Source of the DNA: Thalassovita gelatinovora
GTDB taxonomy: Bacteria; Pseudomonadota; Alphaproteobacteria; Rhodobacterales; Rhodobacteraceae
DNA length: 64,000 nucleotides
Assembly: GCF_001458355.1 (NCBI RefSeq)
Contig: NZ_CYSA01000025.1
Location: 156,579-220,578 of the forward strand
Direction: 5' to 3'
The notes under the pieces are model-generated. The model saw only the letters and a list, made by a program, of their open reading frames with translations, did not search any database and was not told the origin of the DNA. Below, piece after piece: positions 43,505 to 52,751 of the stretch (the stretch's first letter is position 1; each line of letters opens with the position of its first letter). The position numbers and the translations under genes were made by a program.

Positions 43505-43842
43505 TAAAATTCCCCCTCTTCCCGAAGAAGTTCGCAATAGAGGAACCCATCGTCAGCAGGCGATGCACTCGGCACGATATTGCCCACCCGATACCGCGCG
43601 CCCGGCAGGACCGAAGGCTCCACCAGATCATCGGTATTCAATCCATCGGCCTGATCCCGCCGCACCTTGAGCGAGGATGCCAGCATCAAGGTGGCCTCTC
43701 CTTCTGAGGTGGCGACCTCTATCGGTTCCCTGCGAAAAATCCCCAGAAGAACGTATTCCTCGCCTGCCTGAGGAATGATTGTGACCGGGGCACCCAATGC
43801 TTTGTTAAGCACCCCAGCCATACCCTTAAACACCCGCGCCAT
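43504..43842 (-). CDS. Head-tail attachment protein (lambda FII-like)
   Basis: A 112-residue protein: an N-terminal helix (MARVFKGMAGVLNKALG), then beta-strands with REPIEVATSEGEATLMLASSLKVRRDQADGL, and GARYRVGNIVPSASPADDGFLYCELLREEGEF. This corresponds to the connector ring (Phage_attach/gpFII) between head and tail. Position just before the tail-terminator gene supports the call. Confidence 0.7.
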   Translation of the reverse strand: MARVFKGMAGVLNKALGAPVTIIPQAGEEYVLLGIFRREPIEVATSEGEATLMLASSLKVRRDQADGLNTDDLVEPSVLPGARYRVGNIVPSASPADDGFLYCELLREEGEF

Positions 43843-43846
43843 CAGA

Positions 43847-44185
43847 TTAGACGCGGATCACGCCATCCAGAAGCACACGCGCCGTGGCCGCGTTTTCTGC
43901 TGCCGGTTCCGGCGCGGTGCCGACCAGTACGTTGTCGGTGCCATCGGTGGAAAAGGCTTCAGCCGTAGCATCCCAGTAAACCGGATCGCCAAGCCCCCAG
44001 GTCTCAGCGGCAACCTTGGGCATGTCACTGAACATTCCCCGGCGCACCAGCACGGTATTGGTGCCGGAAGCGGCATCATTGGAGACCACGCCGAACAAGG
44101 AGCCAACCAGCAGCGGCTGACCGGCAACAACATTAGCGGGGGCGGCGATTGTCAGGTTGGTTCCCGCATTCACATAGTTTTTCAT
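43847..44185 (-). CDS. DUF2190 capsid decoration / connector-associated protein
   Basis: A 112-residue beta-rich protein of the DUF2190 type: NLTIAAPANVVAGQPLLVGSLFGVVSNDAASGTNTVLVRRGMFSDMPK... and PVYWDATAEAFSTDG. DUF2190 proteins decorate phage capsids. It is the first gene after the strong terminator that follows the capsid gene; TTTCCT-type purine run GGAAAA lies before its ATG on the coding strand. Confidence 0.8.
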   Translation of the reverse strand: MKNYVNAGTNLTIAAPANVVAGQPLLVGSLFGVVSNDAASGTNTVLVRRGMFSDMPKVAAETWGLGDPVYWDATAEAFSTDGTDNVLVGTAPEPAAENAATARVLLDGVIRV

Positions 44186-44212
44186 CGCGTTTTCCTTTCA
44201 GGTTTCGCGGAT

Positions 44213-44254
44213 CAGAAAAGAAAACCGGCGCGACAGCCTCACCTGTCGCGCCGG
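44213..44254 (-). terminator. Strong intrinsic terminator after the capsid gene
   Basis: On the minus strand a perfect 13-bp stem (ACCGGCGCGACAG / CTGTCGCGCCGGT) with a 6-base loop is followed by TTTTCTTTT. It lies 20 bp after the capsid stop and before the DUF2190 gene, so expression of the whole tail cluster must read through it or use a separate promoter. Confidence 0.9.
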
Positions 44255-44274
44255 TCTAATTTGCACAGCGGCGT

Positions 44275-46467
44275 TTACGCGCCGTGGCGATAAGCACCTT
44301 TGGGTTCATCCAGCGCACCGCCGAAGATATGGCGGGCATCCATGACCACCGCATCGGGGTTCAGCCCTTCTTTGGTGGTTACGGTCGGGGCCTCGTAGCC
44401 TTGCAGATAGGCATGCACCATCGGCGGCAAGTCCGAGCTGAACAGATACCAGCGGGTATCAGACCCACCCGCCGCCGCGCCCAGGCGCGCTTCGGTAACC
44501 GGCGTCAGGGTCCGGCGGAAGGGGTTGGCGTCATCCAGCTTGGTGGGCACCGCTTCGGCTACGAACTGCAGCGCCGAGGTTTCCAACTCCGGCGGCACGT
44601 AAAGCAGATCCGGCTCGATCTCCAGGAAGTCGTCCTTGTCCTTGGATCCGAACGGGCGCTGTTCCCACATCGCCTTGCGCCCCTTGCCGACATTGGCAAC
44701 CGTGATGCCACCGGCACCCCCGAGGTTGCCATGATCGGCATGGAAGAACGCAGTACCGTTGATCGTCGCGTTGGAGCGGATCAGTTCCCACATGATTTTG
44801 CTTTCCAGCGTCGAAGCTTTGCGGGCAAATTCGCGGGGCAGTTGCTCAAACACGCCAAGATCGTCGTTCACCACCGCTTCAAAAGTCAGGGTGATGGTGC
44901 GGCCATAGCGCTGAACCTTCAACGAGGTGGCAGCATCATTCAAAACTGCGCTTTCATATTCGCCGGTTTCGGCAACCTTTTTGAATTCCAGATCACCGCC
45001 AAAGGACACCGAATGCAGGGCGCGAAAATCCGAGGCACTGCGTTGGCGCGACAGTTTGCGCCATGTCTGCGGGCGGGTCTTATAGGCGGCCCGCAAGGTG
45101 CGGTTCATCACTTCTGTGGTGATATAGGCAAAGTCGCTGACCCCATGGGCACCGCCCGTCATGGCGGTGGACCGCATGCCCCGATGGATGGCGTCCAGTT
45201 CGTTGAAACCAGCCTGCCGACCAGCCAGATGCATTGCCATGTTTTTCAGGCGCAAACCGCGATAATCTTCGGCAGGACCTTCCAGATTGAACATGTTCGG
45301 ATTGGCCTGGTGCATCAGCGCACCGATCATGCCTTCTACTTGCGTCTGACCAGCGTCACGATTGATTTCCACGCGGCTGGTGCGAGGCTGATTTGCAGCT
45401 ACTGCATTCATCACCACGGCGCGCGCCTCTTCCATGCTCTTGCCCTCATCAATCAAACCATCGACCAGACCAGGGGCGAGCATGCTGGCGAAGGGGGCGG
45501 ACATTTCACGGATCGCGCGGCCACGGGCACGATCCGCCTCGACCTCCTGCATGACGGTTTGGGGCTGCACTCCGTTTGCCTGCATTGCCAGGGCCGGTTG
45601 CGTGGTCTCGGGCTGAGTGGCCGGGGCAGTCGAAGCCACCGGCGCATTCTGCACGGTAGCATCCGGGGCCGCATTCGACATAGACGGGATCGTGACACCT
45701 GCCGGGGGCGGCGCGGTGGTCGTTGCATTGGGTTTGCTCATCTTGGGTTCTCCATTGACTTGGGGAACATGATCCCCGGTTACGGCACCATCGGTGCCAT
45801 CTGTGTTCGAAGCCGCCTTTTGGGCGGCCTCAAATTTCATCTTCGCGGCTTGGGCGATCCCGGCGGCGCGCATCATCGCCGCGTAGGCCCGGCTTTGCAT
45901 TTCAGCGGGCATCAGTTCGACACCGCTATTCCCATCCCCGGCGATCCTGTCGGCGAACCCCTCTTCCAACGCTTGGGTGGCCGAAAAGGTGATGCCCTTT
46001 TGCATGATCGCGCGCGCCTCTTCCTTTGATTTGCCGCTACGCGCGGCGTAGACAGAGGCGTAGGTATCCGCCATGGCGGTCAGATCATCGGTCGCGGCCT
46101 GCAATTCTGCCGGATTGCCCCAGACACCCGTAGACGGATCGTGGATCAGCATCACCGACCCGGCGGACATCTCGATTTCATCCGCGCTCATGATCATCAG
46201 GGACGCTGCCGAATGCGCCGCCCCCTGCACCTTGACCATGACTTTGCCGGGATGGTTTTCAAAAGCGGCGCGGATCGCCTCCCCTTCAAAGGGGCTGCCA
46301 CCATCGCAATTGACGCGAACCGTCACATCGCCCTGAAACTGCGCCAGCGCCTCGATCACCATCAACGAGCTAAACAACCCGGTATCTTCGGGCCAGATCC
46401 AACCGTCCTGCACCACGGTGCCAAACAGCAGGATCTCTCCATTACTGATCAGGTTTTGTCCCTTCAT
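44275..46467 (-). CDS. ClpP-like prohead protease fused to major capsid protein
   Basis: A 730-residue fusion. The ATG at 46467 has AAAAGGAG six bases upstream. Residues 1 to about 185 form a ClpP/S49-like head maturation protease: nucleophile Ser86 in GAAHSAAS and His109 in MLIHDPS, with NCDGGSPFEGEAI forming the oxyanion region. A Pro/Ala/Thr-rich linker (about 235-310) looks like a scaffold or cleavage region. The C-terminal 380 residues resemble an HK97-type capsid protein (EVNRDAGQTQVEGMIGAL, MWELIRSNATINGTAFFH). Protease and capsid are usually separate genes. Self-processing after assembly is likely. Confidence 0.87.
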   Translation of the reverse strand: MKGQNLISNGEILLFGTVVQDGWIWPEDTGLFSSLMVIEALAQFQGDVTVRVNCDGGSPFEGEAIRAAFENHPGKVMVKVQGAAHSAASLMIMSADEIEMSAGSVMLIHDPSTGVWGNPAELQAATDDLTAMADTYASVYAARSGKSKEEARAIMQKGITFSATQALEEGFADRIAGDGNSGVELMPAEMQSRAYAAMMRAAGIAQAAKMKFEAAQKAASNTDGTDGAVTGDHVPQVNGEPKMSKPNATTTAPPPAGVTIPSMSNAAPDATVQNAPVASTAPATQPETTQPALAMQANGVQPQTVMQEVEADRARGRAIREMSAPFASMLAPGLVDGLIDEGKSMEEARAVVMNAVAANQPRTSRVEINRDAGQTQVEGMIGALMHQANPNMFNLEGPAEDYRGLRLKNMAMHLAGRQAGFNELDAIHRGMRSTAMTGGAHGVSDFAYITTEVMNRTLRAAYKTRPQTWRKLSRQRSASDFRALHSVSFGGDLEFKKVAETGEYESAVLNDAATSLKVQRYGRTITLTFEAVVNDDLGVFEQLPREFARKASTLESKIMWELIRSNATINGTAFFHADHGNLGGAGGITVANVGKGRKAMWEQRPFGSKDKDDFLEIEPDLLYVPPELETSALQFVAEAVPTKLDDANPFRRTLTPVTEARLGAAAGGSDTRWYLFSSDLPPMVHAYLQGYEAPTVTTKEGLNPDAVVMDARHIFGGALDEPKGAYRHGA

Positions 46468-47914
46468 CCCCATCTCCTTTTGGCTGGGTGGTTTTGGTAC
46501 GAGCAAGCACGCGCGCCGCGCGCTCAGCGTCGCGCACCTCGTCTTCCTCGATTTCGCGGTCGATAACGTCGGGATCCTGCCCCATGCCTCGGATTGAACG
46601 CTGGCGGCTGGTCAAACCCCTTTCGATTTTTTGGACCTCGGGCTTTATTTCCTTTGCCGGGTCGATCATCGGGCGCTTTGGGGCTGTCCAGTTGATAGAG
46701 ATCCCGCGCATAGCCGCGCGCGTAAGCCGATAGGCATCAAGCGCCCATTTGGCGATCCCCTCGCAGAATTGGCCGATCATCATATGGGTCTGCCAGGCGG
46801 CAACATTGGCATCCATTTCGATCCGCCCGACCTTGGAGCTGGCAAAATTGACCCGGCTGAGATCCCCCGCCAGACTTTCGTAAGTGATCCCCAAGCCCAT
46901 CGAGATGGCCAGCAGCCCCAGACGCATAACAACGTCATATTCGCCAACACTGGGCGGATCGGACCATTCCATTTTCTGGCCGTCTTCCAGATAGGTGATG
47001 CCCCCTGGCGACATGGAACCCAACCCGGCTTTCTTCTGCGCCTCAGTCAAAGGCGTCCCCTGAGTTGAGGTCACCACACCGACCAAAAGAGACGAGATTT
47101 TCTGTTTAAGGATCTGCGCTTCCTGATAGTCGCGCAGCTCGCCCAAGGTGACCATCACCGGGGCCAGCCAAGGAACACCACGCGTTTGCCCTGGACGATC
47201 CAGGCGGCGAATATGCAGCACCCGTTCCGCTGGCCAGCGATGGCTTTTCAGACTGATCTTGCGCGAAGCAGACCCGGGATGTTGCTCATAGATATGGAAG
47301 GCAACAACATTGCCCTCGGCGTCATATTCCAGCCCGTCGATCACCTCATTCCCGGTCGGGCCGGTCATGACGGTCGGGTCAAGCTGGTCGATCTCAACAA
47401 TCTCTGTTTGGAACGGCAGATCGAGACCCGCCGCCGCCGGTCGATCGTGGCGAAGAACCAGAACTTCGCCGCTTTCGAACACGGAATTCTGAACAAGCGC
47501 CTGCTGCGAAAACAGATCATGTTCGCCGTATTTGTCCAGCCGCTTGGATTTCAAATGCCCTAGAATGACCTTCTCGGCAGCAGCCTTGGCCCGCTTGTTT
47601 CCCGCGACAATCGACGGCTTGATGCCCGTGGCCACAACATTGTTTGTCACCACGGCACGGGCGCGCACCGCAAATGGTGAATTGCGATGCATGTCCCGGC
47701 TTAACTGCCGAAGACGCGCGCGGCCTTGCAGGCTTGCCGCGTCAGCATCGGTGCCGGGGGCCTTCCAGCCTTTCAAACGGCGGCCACGGCTGGCCCCATC
47801 GTAATTCATCAAGATCCGGGCGCGGGTTTTCGCCTCAATCCGGTCCAGGCCGCGACGGGGTGACACAGCGAGGATGGCGCGATCCAGTACATTGGCCGTC
47901 TGAAAATGCGTCAT
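46442..47914 (-). CDS. Phage portal protein, lambda gpB family
   Basis: A 490-residue portal protein that forms the dodecameric DNA entry ring at a capsid vertex. Visible marks are RARLRQLSRDMHRNSPFAVRARAVVTNNVVATGIKP, GEVLVLRHDRP, AFHIYEQHPG, VLHIRRLDRPGQTRGVPWLAPVM and MSPGGITYLEDGQKMEW, the usual lambda-type portal blocks. The ATG at 47914 is preferred to a TTG two codons upstream. It overlaps the protease-capsid start by 26 bp. Confidence 0.93.
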   Translation of the reverse strand: MTHFQTANVLDRAILAVSPRRGLDRIEAKTRARILMNYDGASRGRRLKGWKAPGTDADAASLQGRARLRQLSRDMHRNSPFAVRARAVVTNNVVATGIKPSIVAGNKRAKAAAEKVILGHLKSKRLDKYGEHDLFSQQALVQNSVFESGEVLVLRHDRPAAAGLDLPFQTEIVEIDQLDPTVMTGPTGNEVIDGLEYDAEGNVVAFHIYEQHPGSASRKISLKSHRWPAERVLHIRRLDRPGQTRGVPWLAPVMVTLGELRDYQEAQILKQKISSLLVGVVTSTQGTPLTEAQKKAGLGSMSPGGITYLEDGQKMEWSDPPSVGEYDVVMRLGLLAISMGLGITYESLAGDLSRVNFASSKVGRIEMDANVAAWQTHMMIGQFCEGIAKWALDAYRLTRAAMRGISINWTAPKRPMIDPAKEIKPEVQKIERGLTSRQRSIRGMGQDPDVIDREIEEDEVRDAERAARVLARTKTTQPKGDGDEGTKPDQ

Positions 47915-47916
47915 GA

Positions 47917-48123
47917 TCAAAGTCCCCGGCTTGTCTGGGGAAACTGCATCGGGGACGCTGCAGATTGCCCCCCTTGCAGATCTGCCAGGATCTCGCGCTT
48001 GATCAGAAGCAGATCCGCCAAATCACGATACTGAACGCTTTCACCGTTGATCGTGACGGCCTTTGCCGGATTGACGATGGCCTCATTGATCGCCGCCAGA
48101 TCCTCTTGCGTGTAGCTCGCCAT
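47917..48123 (-). CDS. gpW-like head-tail joining protein
   Basis: A 68-residue protein, MASYTQEDLAAINEAIVNPAKAVTINGESVQYRDLADLLLIKREI in short form, which is a recognisable gpW (head completion) protein: two helices and a hairpin around SVQYRD. It binds the portal after packaging. It lies between large terminase and portal, as in lambda. Confidence 0.88.
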   Translation of the reverse strand: MASYTQEDLAAINEAIVNPAKAVTINGESVQYRDLADLLLIKREILADLQGGQSAASPMQFPQTSRGL

Positions 48124-48128
48124 AAAAA

Positions 48129-50234
48129 TCACTCCAAATAGCCGATCCGTGTCACAACAGGCTGTTCGACGCGCTCGGGTCTTTCTGCTTCCGGGACTGG
48201 TGTTCCGTCTGTTTCCAGCGGAACCGCATTGCTGTTTGCCAGACCGGACAAGGCCCAGTCTGGCAGCGCGGCTTGCGAGGTCAGGCGCTTCAAACCCTTG
48301 TGCTCAGCCAGCGCCTGGGCATAGCTCGATAGGTCGATGGCCTCGTTTCGCGGCATATTTTTGCGCTTTTCGTAGCCGGTCGGTTTGCGATGTTCGGCGG
48401 TGAACTCTTTCAGGTGGTCATCCCCCATCCATTCGGGCACCCGCTGTGACCCCGGCCCGCCCTCGACCCGCGACAGCGCCGCAAACAGCGTGTCTTTCAA
48501 CTTGTCGGTGGCAATGTTCAGCAGCCAGATAGACCTGGCCTTTTCACCCGAATTGGCGCGGGTCGGTTGTTTATACCAAATCCGGCCATCCACCTTGAAA
48601 CCGCCATGCCCCCGGATAAAGAACCACTTATCGCGCTCACCATCCGCAACCCGCGCATCCCAGAATTGGTTTGCCTTGTCAGAAACGCCAGGCTGCCCGT
48701 GGAAATCGCAAGCGACAGCCAAGGGGGTCAGGCCATGATCCGCCCCCTCAACCGGATAGGCCGAGGTCAGCAGCGGGCGCAGGACTTCCCAATCCTCAAT
48801 GTATTTTTCCGGCTCCAACATCCGATCTGACGCGCGCGGCGCAGTTGGCGGCGGGGTGTGTAAATCGAAACGATCAATCGGCACCCGCTGACCATCCAGC
48901 CCATAGGCCATGACCTGAACGACAAAGCGGCCCTTCTGCACATCCACGCTCACCACCAGGAAGCGCGTCCAGGACGGCGCAACCTTTTGCGGGATCTTCA
49001 AGCGATCCGCTTTCAGATCAGCAATCGTCAGCGCCGCCTCAACCTTCAACGCCATCGGCAGGTAAGGCATGCCCTGATCGGTGTTGATCGTGACCTTGAG
49101 CGGTTCCTCATCGCCCGTTGCTTTCAGGGCGCGGCGCGCGGTTTCGTATTTTGACACCAACCGCGCCCAGGATGCGAAGGACGCCGCCGCGCCGTTCATC
49201 ATCCAACTGATCCGCTCGGATTTCAGCACCTCGCCGCTATCAATCCGGGCCAGCCCACCCTCTGCCGTTTCATGCAGCCAATAGCCGGACCGGTTCAGCG
49301 TCACCTTCTGACCGGCTTCAATCACCCCGCCGCAACCCTCATGCGGGCAAACCATATAAGCCTGCGCGCCCGCCTCTGCTGGCAACAGGGTTTCGTCATA
49401 CTCCAACAGCTCAAACAACGGCTGGAACGGCTCGCCACAACATGGGCAATCCCAATACCACCGCCCGCGCGTTCCCCCGTTGTAAAGATCGACAATCCCG
49501 GCAGCCGGGGGCGCTTCATGTGGCGTTGATGGCACCCATTCAGGGTCAGTAATCGGATGACCTGGCGAACTTTCCGCAGCCGTCATCCCGCGCGATCCAA
49601 GCGTTTCGTTTCGCTTTGCCCCCATCGTAAACGGGGTGCCCTCTTTACCAACCGTCAAAGGCATCCGGTCCAGATCGGTGAAAAGAACCGTTCGGATCGT
49701 TCGGCCTGACAAGTTGGCCTTGGTTGGCGGGCCGATGGTAACCTTGGTTCCGCCGACAAACTTCTTTGAAAGGATGTTGCGATCAGAACGCCCCGTTCCT
49801 TGGCGCTTGGCCAATTCCGGACTGTTCTCGATCATCGGCAACAGCTCCTCATCCACCCATTTTTCAGCCGTCCCTTCGGTCATATGGGTGATATGCACCA
49901 CACCAGGATCGCAGGTGATTGCGTGGGCGGTGCCCTTGAGCAGCATGACGGTCTTACCGGTACGAGCCGGACCAACAAAAACCCATTCCCGGTAGAAGCG
50001 CGAAGCCAGCATATTGGCAGGCTCAACCATCATTGGCGTGACGTCGGGATCAAACGCCACCCAACGGCCATTGGCGTTGACCTTCATGTGCTTGATCGCC
50101 GCCTCCACCACGCTCATCCGAGTGGCAGGCAGGAGCGACGGCAGGCAGCGGCGCAGGACATCGCGCGCCGAAGCAAACGGCGGCAGCGGCGGTAATTCCG
50201 GCAGCTTTCCCGCCGGTCGATCAGGCATCTGCAT
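48129..50234 (-). CDS. Terminase large subunit, lambda GpA family
   Basis: A 701-residue packaging ATPase and nuclease. Walker A is GPARTGKT (88-95) and Walker B is VLFTDLD (183-189). A Cys pair (CPCC and CPHEGC at about 275 and 303) forms a zinc-binding region. The C-terminal half is the nuclease (VSVDVQKGRFVVQVMAYG with metal-binding Asp). The start overlaps the small terminase stop by ATGA. The GpA family cuts cos ends, so packaging by cos sites is likely. Confidence 0.95.
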   Translation of the reverse strand: MQMPDRPAGKLPELPPLPPFASARDVLRRCLPSLLPATRMSVVEAAIKHMKVNANGRWVAFDPDVTPMMVEPANMLASRFYREWVFVGPARTGKTVMLLKGTAHAITCDPGVVHITHMTEGTAEKWVDEELLPMIENSPELAKRQGTGRSDRNILSKKFVGGTKVTIGPPTKANLSGRTIRTVLFTDLDRMPLTVGKEGTPFTMGAKRNETLGSRGMTAAESSPGHPITDPEWVPSTPHEAPPAAGIVDLYNGGTRGRWYWDCPCCGEPFQPLFELLEYDETLLPAEAGAQAYMVCPHEGCGGVIEAGQKVTLNRSGYWLHETAEGGLARIDSGEVLKSERISWMMNGAAASFASWARLVSKYETARRALKATGDEEPLKVTINTDQGMPYLPMALKVEAALTIADLKADRLKIPQKVAPSWTRFLVVSVDVQKGRFVVQVMAYGLDGQRVPIDRFDLHTPPPTAPRASDRMLEPEKYIEDWEVLRPLLTSAYPVEGADHGLTPLAVACDFHGQPGVSDKANQFWDARVADGERDKWFFIRGHGGFKVDGRIWYKQPTRANSGEKARSIWLLNIATDKLKDTLFAALSRVEGGPGSQRVPEWMGDDHLKEFTAEHRKPTGYEKRKNMPRNEAIDLSSYAQALAEHKGLKRLTSQAALPDWALSGLANSNAVPLETDGTPVPEAERPERVEQPVVTRIGYLE

Positions 50235-50875
50235 CAGATCAACCGCTGATCCTCAGGATCGATAACCCCATCACGATCCCCAAGACGTTCAGCCTGCAAC
50301 CGATCGTGGATCTCCTGCATCACCGCATCGCAATACCTGATCCCCCGTTCGACCTGTTCAGGCGAAAGGCCAAATTCCCTTTCCATCCAATCCGGCAGAC
50401 CATCCAGCCCCGCGCGAAACTCCCCAAGGATCGTGTCCACCAGCTCCACCATCTCTTCAACATGCACCAGCGAGCGGCGTTTCTGACTGGCCTGCATATG
50501 CAGCAGCTCAGCTTGCGCCAATTCTTTTTGTTGAGCTGGCGACATTGCAGCGCGATGCTGACCGGACCCCACATTCAGAAACCTTGCCCGCTCTTGCTGA
50601 ACGAACAGATCCGCAGCCGCTTGGCTTTCGCGCTCAGTCGCCAATTCTCGATCGCGCCACGCCTTGCAGTCCGACAGATAAAACCCGTAGGCAACTCCGT
50701 TGCCCCCTTGAGTAGCAACCGGCATCCCTTTCCTGATCCATTTGTCGATAGTGTTTTCCGAGACATCGAAGCAAAGCGCGATCTGGCCACGGTTCAATTC
50801 GGGTTCAGATCGAACCGAACCACCGTCTACAGCCACATTTTCGCGCGCATCTGCGCCCGGCTCCACCTCGTTCAA
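50234..50875 (-). CDS. Terminase small subunit, Nu1-like
   Basis: A 213-residue DNA-binding protein with an N-terminal winged helix-turn-helix: LNRGQIALCFDVSENTIDKWIRKGMPVATQGGNGVAYGFYLSDCKAW in short segments. A TTG at 50875 appears to be the start, with AAAGGA upstream. A helical middle region and a C-terminal segment bind the large subunit. Its gene directly precedes the large terminase and overlaps it. Confidence 0.85.
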   Translation of the reverse strand: MNEVEPGADARENVAVDGGSVRSEPELNRGQIALCFDVSENTIDKWIRKGMPVATQGGNGVAYGFYLSDCKAWRDRELATERESQAAADLFVQQERARFLNVGSGQHRAAMSPAQQKELAQAELLHMQASQKRRSLVHVEEMVELVDTILGEFRAGLDGLPDWMEREFGLSPEQVERGIRYCDAVMQEIHDRLQAERLGDRDGVIDPEDQRLI

Positions 50876-51026
50876 ACCAGTTCCTTTCTTGAACGAACCT
50901 GACCCGCCAGGGATGGCAACAACAACACCAACCTTAATCTGTAGCGATCAAGAATTTGAAACATATCAATAACATGGGGTGCGAATTACCCGCATGCGGA
51001 AGATCCTCCAGGAAGGACCCAAATAC

Positions 51027-51767
51027 CTATCGGGCGGTAGCCATCGCCTTTTCAAAGGCCCGGCGAAAATTCGGTGCGATCATGCGCTCAAACACCTGTT
51101 CCGCCCCGTCATAGAACCCGAGCCGCTCATGATAGCGCGGCATCGTATCGGTGAAGTGGGCAATCTTTTCGACGCGCTCGCGCTTGCCTTTACCCTTGCG
51201 CCGCCAGATCCCCGGCGACAGGCCCGAGCCTTTCTGTGGAACAAAGTAAGCAGCCCGCCGTCCCTTCGACCTCGCCTTGGATTTAGCCGTGGCGTTGGCG
51301 GTGTACCCCGTTTCGCCGAACGCCTTGATCGCAGATACAGCCTGATTGCGCTCGCCCGGCGTCCAGTTTCCGAATGCGTTCAACCGTGCCGCACTGGTCG
51401 GAATGATCGCGGCCAGCACCCCGTCATAGGCGAGGTTGTGCATGACCATGCGCTCAAGCCCGGTTTGCTTTCGCACACCGCCACGCTCTTGCCGTTTCAG
51501 GTAGTGGCGCGATCCGACCGATGGGCGCTCGCGCACCTCGGCAACCAGGGTGGATTTCTTGGCCCGCCACACCATGAAGGCGTTCTTTGTGAACCGGGTC
51601 GGGCGATCAAACACCACCTCCATGCGGCGCTGGATATGTTCAAGCACATCATCCGCCGTATCGTTCAACGCCCAAGCTGTTGCGATGGGCAGTTGCTTTC
51701 GCTCGATAGCCGAGGTGACCCGCATGAAGTCTTTCGGGTCAATGTGTAGGGACAGCGCATCAGTCAT
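51027..51767 (-). CDS. Minor tail protein Z-like
   Basis: A 246-residue protein of the lambda gpZ (tail completion) type: TAWALNDTADDVLEHIQRRMEVVFDRPTRFTKNAFMVWRAKKSTLVAEV is the family core, which I give only in pieces. The ATG at 51767 follows GGGGGT; the longer frame from 51959 reads back through the terminator and is rejected. The gene is upstream of terminase instead of among the tail genes, which is unusual. The C-terminus is basic (GKRERVEKIAHF). Confidence 0.75.
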   Translation of the reverse strand: MTDALSLHIDPKDFMRVTSAIERKQLPIATAWALNDTADDVLEHIQRRMEVVFDRPTRFTKNAFMVWRAKKSTLVAEVRERPSVGSRHYLKRQERGGVRKQTGLERMVMHNLAYDGVLAAIIPTSAARLNAFGNWTPGERNQAVSAIKAFGETGYTANATAKSKARSKGRRAAYFVPQKGSGLSPGIWRRKGKGKRERVEKIAHFTDTMPRYHERLGFYDGAEQVFERMIAPNFRRAFEKAMATAR

Positions 51768-51776
51768 ACCCCCAGA

Positions 51777-51808
51777 CAAAACAAAAGCCCGGTCGTTTCC
51801 GCCGGGCC
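51777..51808 (-). terminator. Intrinsic terminator between NusG-like gene and structural genes
   Basis: Minus-strand stem GCCCGG / CCGGGC with a 9-base loop, followed by TTTTGTTTTG. It stands directly after the NusG-family gene and 10 bp before the first structural gene, the place where an antiterminator would act. Confidence 0.8.
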
Positions 51809-52014
51809 TGTCAGTCATTGCAGTAGCACTGTCATTCGCGGTGCGGCTCTTGCCTGGCGCGAATGCGAGGGTCCACGGTGTTGCCCTTCCAAGGCCGGAG
51901 CCTTGTGTTACCTCATTGGCAGGGACCGCTTTGGATCGTCCTACTTTCGCCTCTAGCACCCGAAAATGTGGCGCGTCAATATATTTTTACAACATACTGT
52001 TGCGCGCCATATGC

Positions 52015-52692
52015 TCATTTCTCTGCCCGCTTGAGCAGGCCGGACTGCACCAGCCATTCGGTTTCGCGGCCAAAAAGCCGGACCATGATCCGCGCCTGTG
52101 CCCCTTCGATCCCGACCACCCGCAGCGGGCACCCTTCCATCGATCCATCGGCAAAGCTGACCACGTCATCCACTTCGAATTCGCGGTGCGACCGCATATA
52201 GCGATGATGATCCGGGGCCTGTTTGCCGCCGCCCCAATCGCGCATCACCCGGACCATCTGCTTTTCGGAAATCCGGGCGGGCCGTCCGCCGGTTCCCAGA
52301 ACCCCGGCCACCACGTCCAGGGCGCAGAGTTCGTGCCAGCGCGCCGCATCCCGGGGCCAACCGACGAAGATCCAGTCGGCCAGCAGCGGGAATGCCACCA
52401 GCTTCTTTTCCGGGGCAAAGCGATTGACCCGACGCCATTTCATATCCTTGGGCATGAACACGCTGAACCCGGCGCGGCGCAGGATCAGTTCGGGCACATA
52501 GACCCGGGCCCCGGTGCCCTTGCGCGGGCGAACGCAGATCCGCCCGCCGCGATCCCGGTAGGTTTCTTTTTCGGCCCCGATCAGCGCCGTGCGCCGGTTC
52601 GGGTTGCGGGGCCGCATCACCCGCACCGCGTACCATTGAAGACCTGCCCCCATGACAGGCTGATCCTGATTTCCCATCTCGATTGCCACCAT
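52015..52692 (-). CDS. NusG-family transcription antiterminator
   Basis: A 225-residue protein with a NusG N-terminal domain (QWYAVRVMRPRNPNRRTAL, PELILRRAGFSVFMPKDMKWRR, FPLLADWIFVGWPRD) and a C-terminal KOW domain (EFEVDDVVSFADGSMEGCPLRVVGIEGAQARIMVRLFGRE in short segments). The segment after the NGN start has an insertion of about 40 residues. The ATG at 52692 is used; a GTG lies two codons upstream. It is the last early gene before a terminator and the late structural genes, so it may let RNA polymerase read through, as Q or LoaP proteins do. Confidence 0.85.
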   Translation of the reverse strand: MVAIEMGNQDQPVMGAGLQWYAVRVMRPRNPNRRTALIGAEKETYRDRGGRICVRPRKGTGARVYVPELILRRAGFSVFMPKDMKWRRVNRFAPEKKLVAFPLLADWIFVGWPRDAARWHELCALDVVAGVLGTGGRPARISEKQMVRVMRDWGGGKQAPDHHRYMRSHREFEVDDVVSFADGSMEGCPLRVVGIEGAQARIMVRLFGRETEWLVQSGLLKRAEK

Positions 52693-52751
52693 TTGCACTG
52701 CACTGCCCCCAAATTTCTCAGATTTCGCCGCCGTGACGCCCGGCCTTTGAC

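Noticed and set aside
44284-46029. A 581-codon plus-strand frame opposite the protease-capsid gene
   Set aside because: His/Arg-rich shadow of the minus-strand capsid gene; no start signal.
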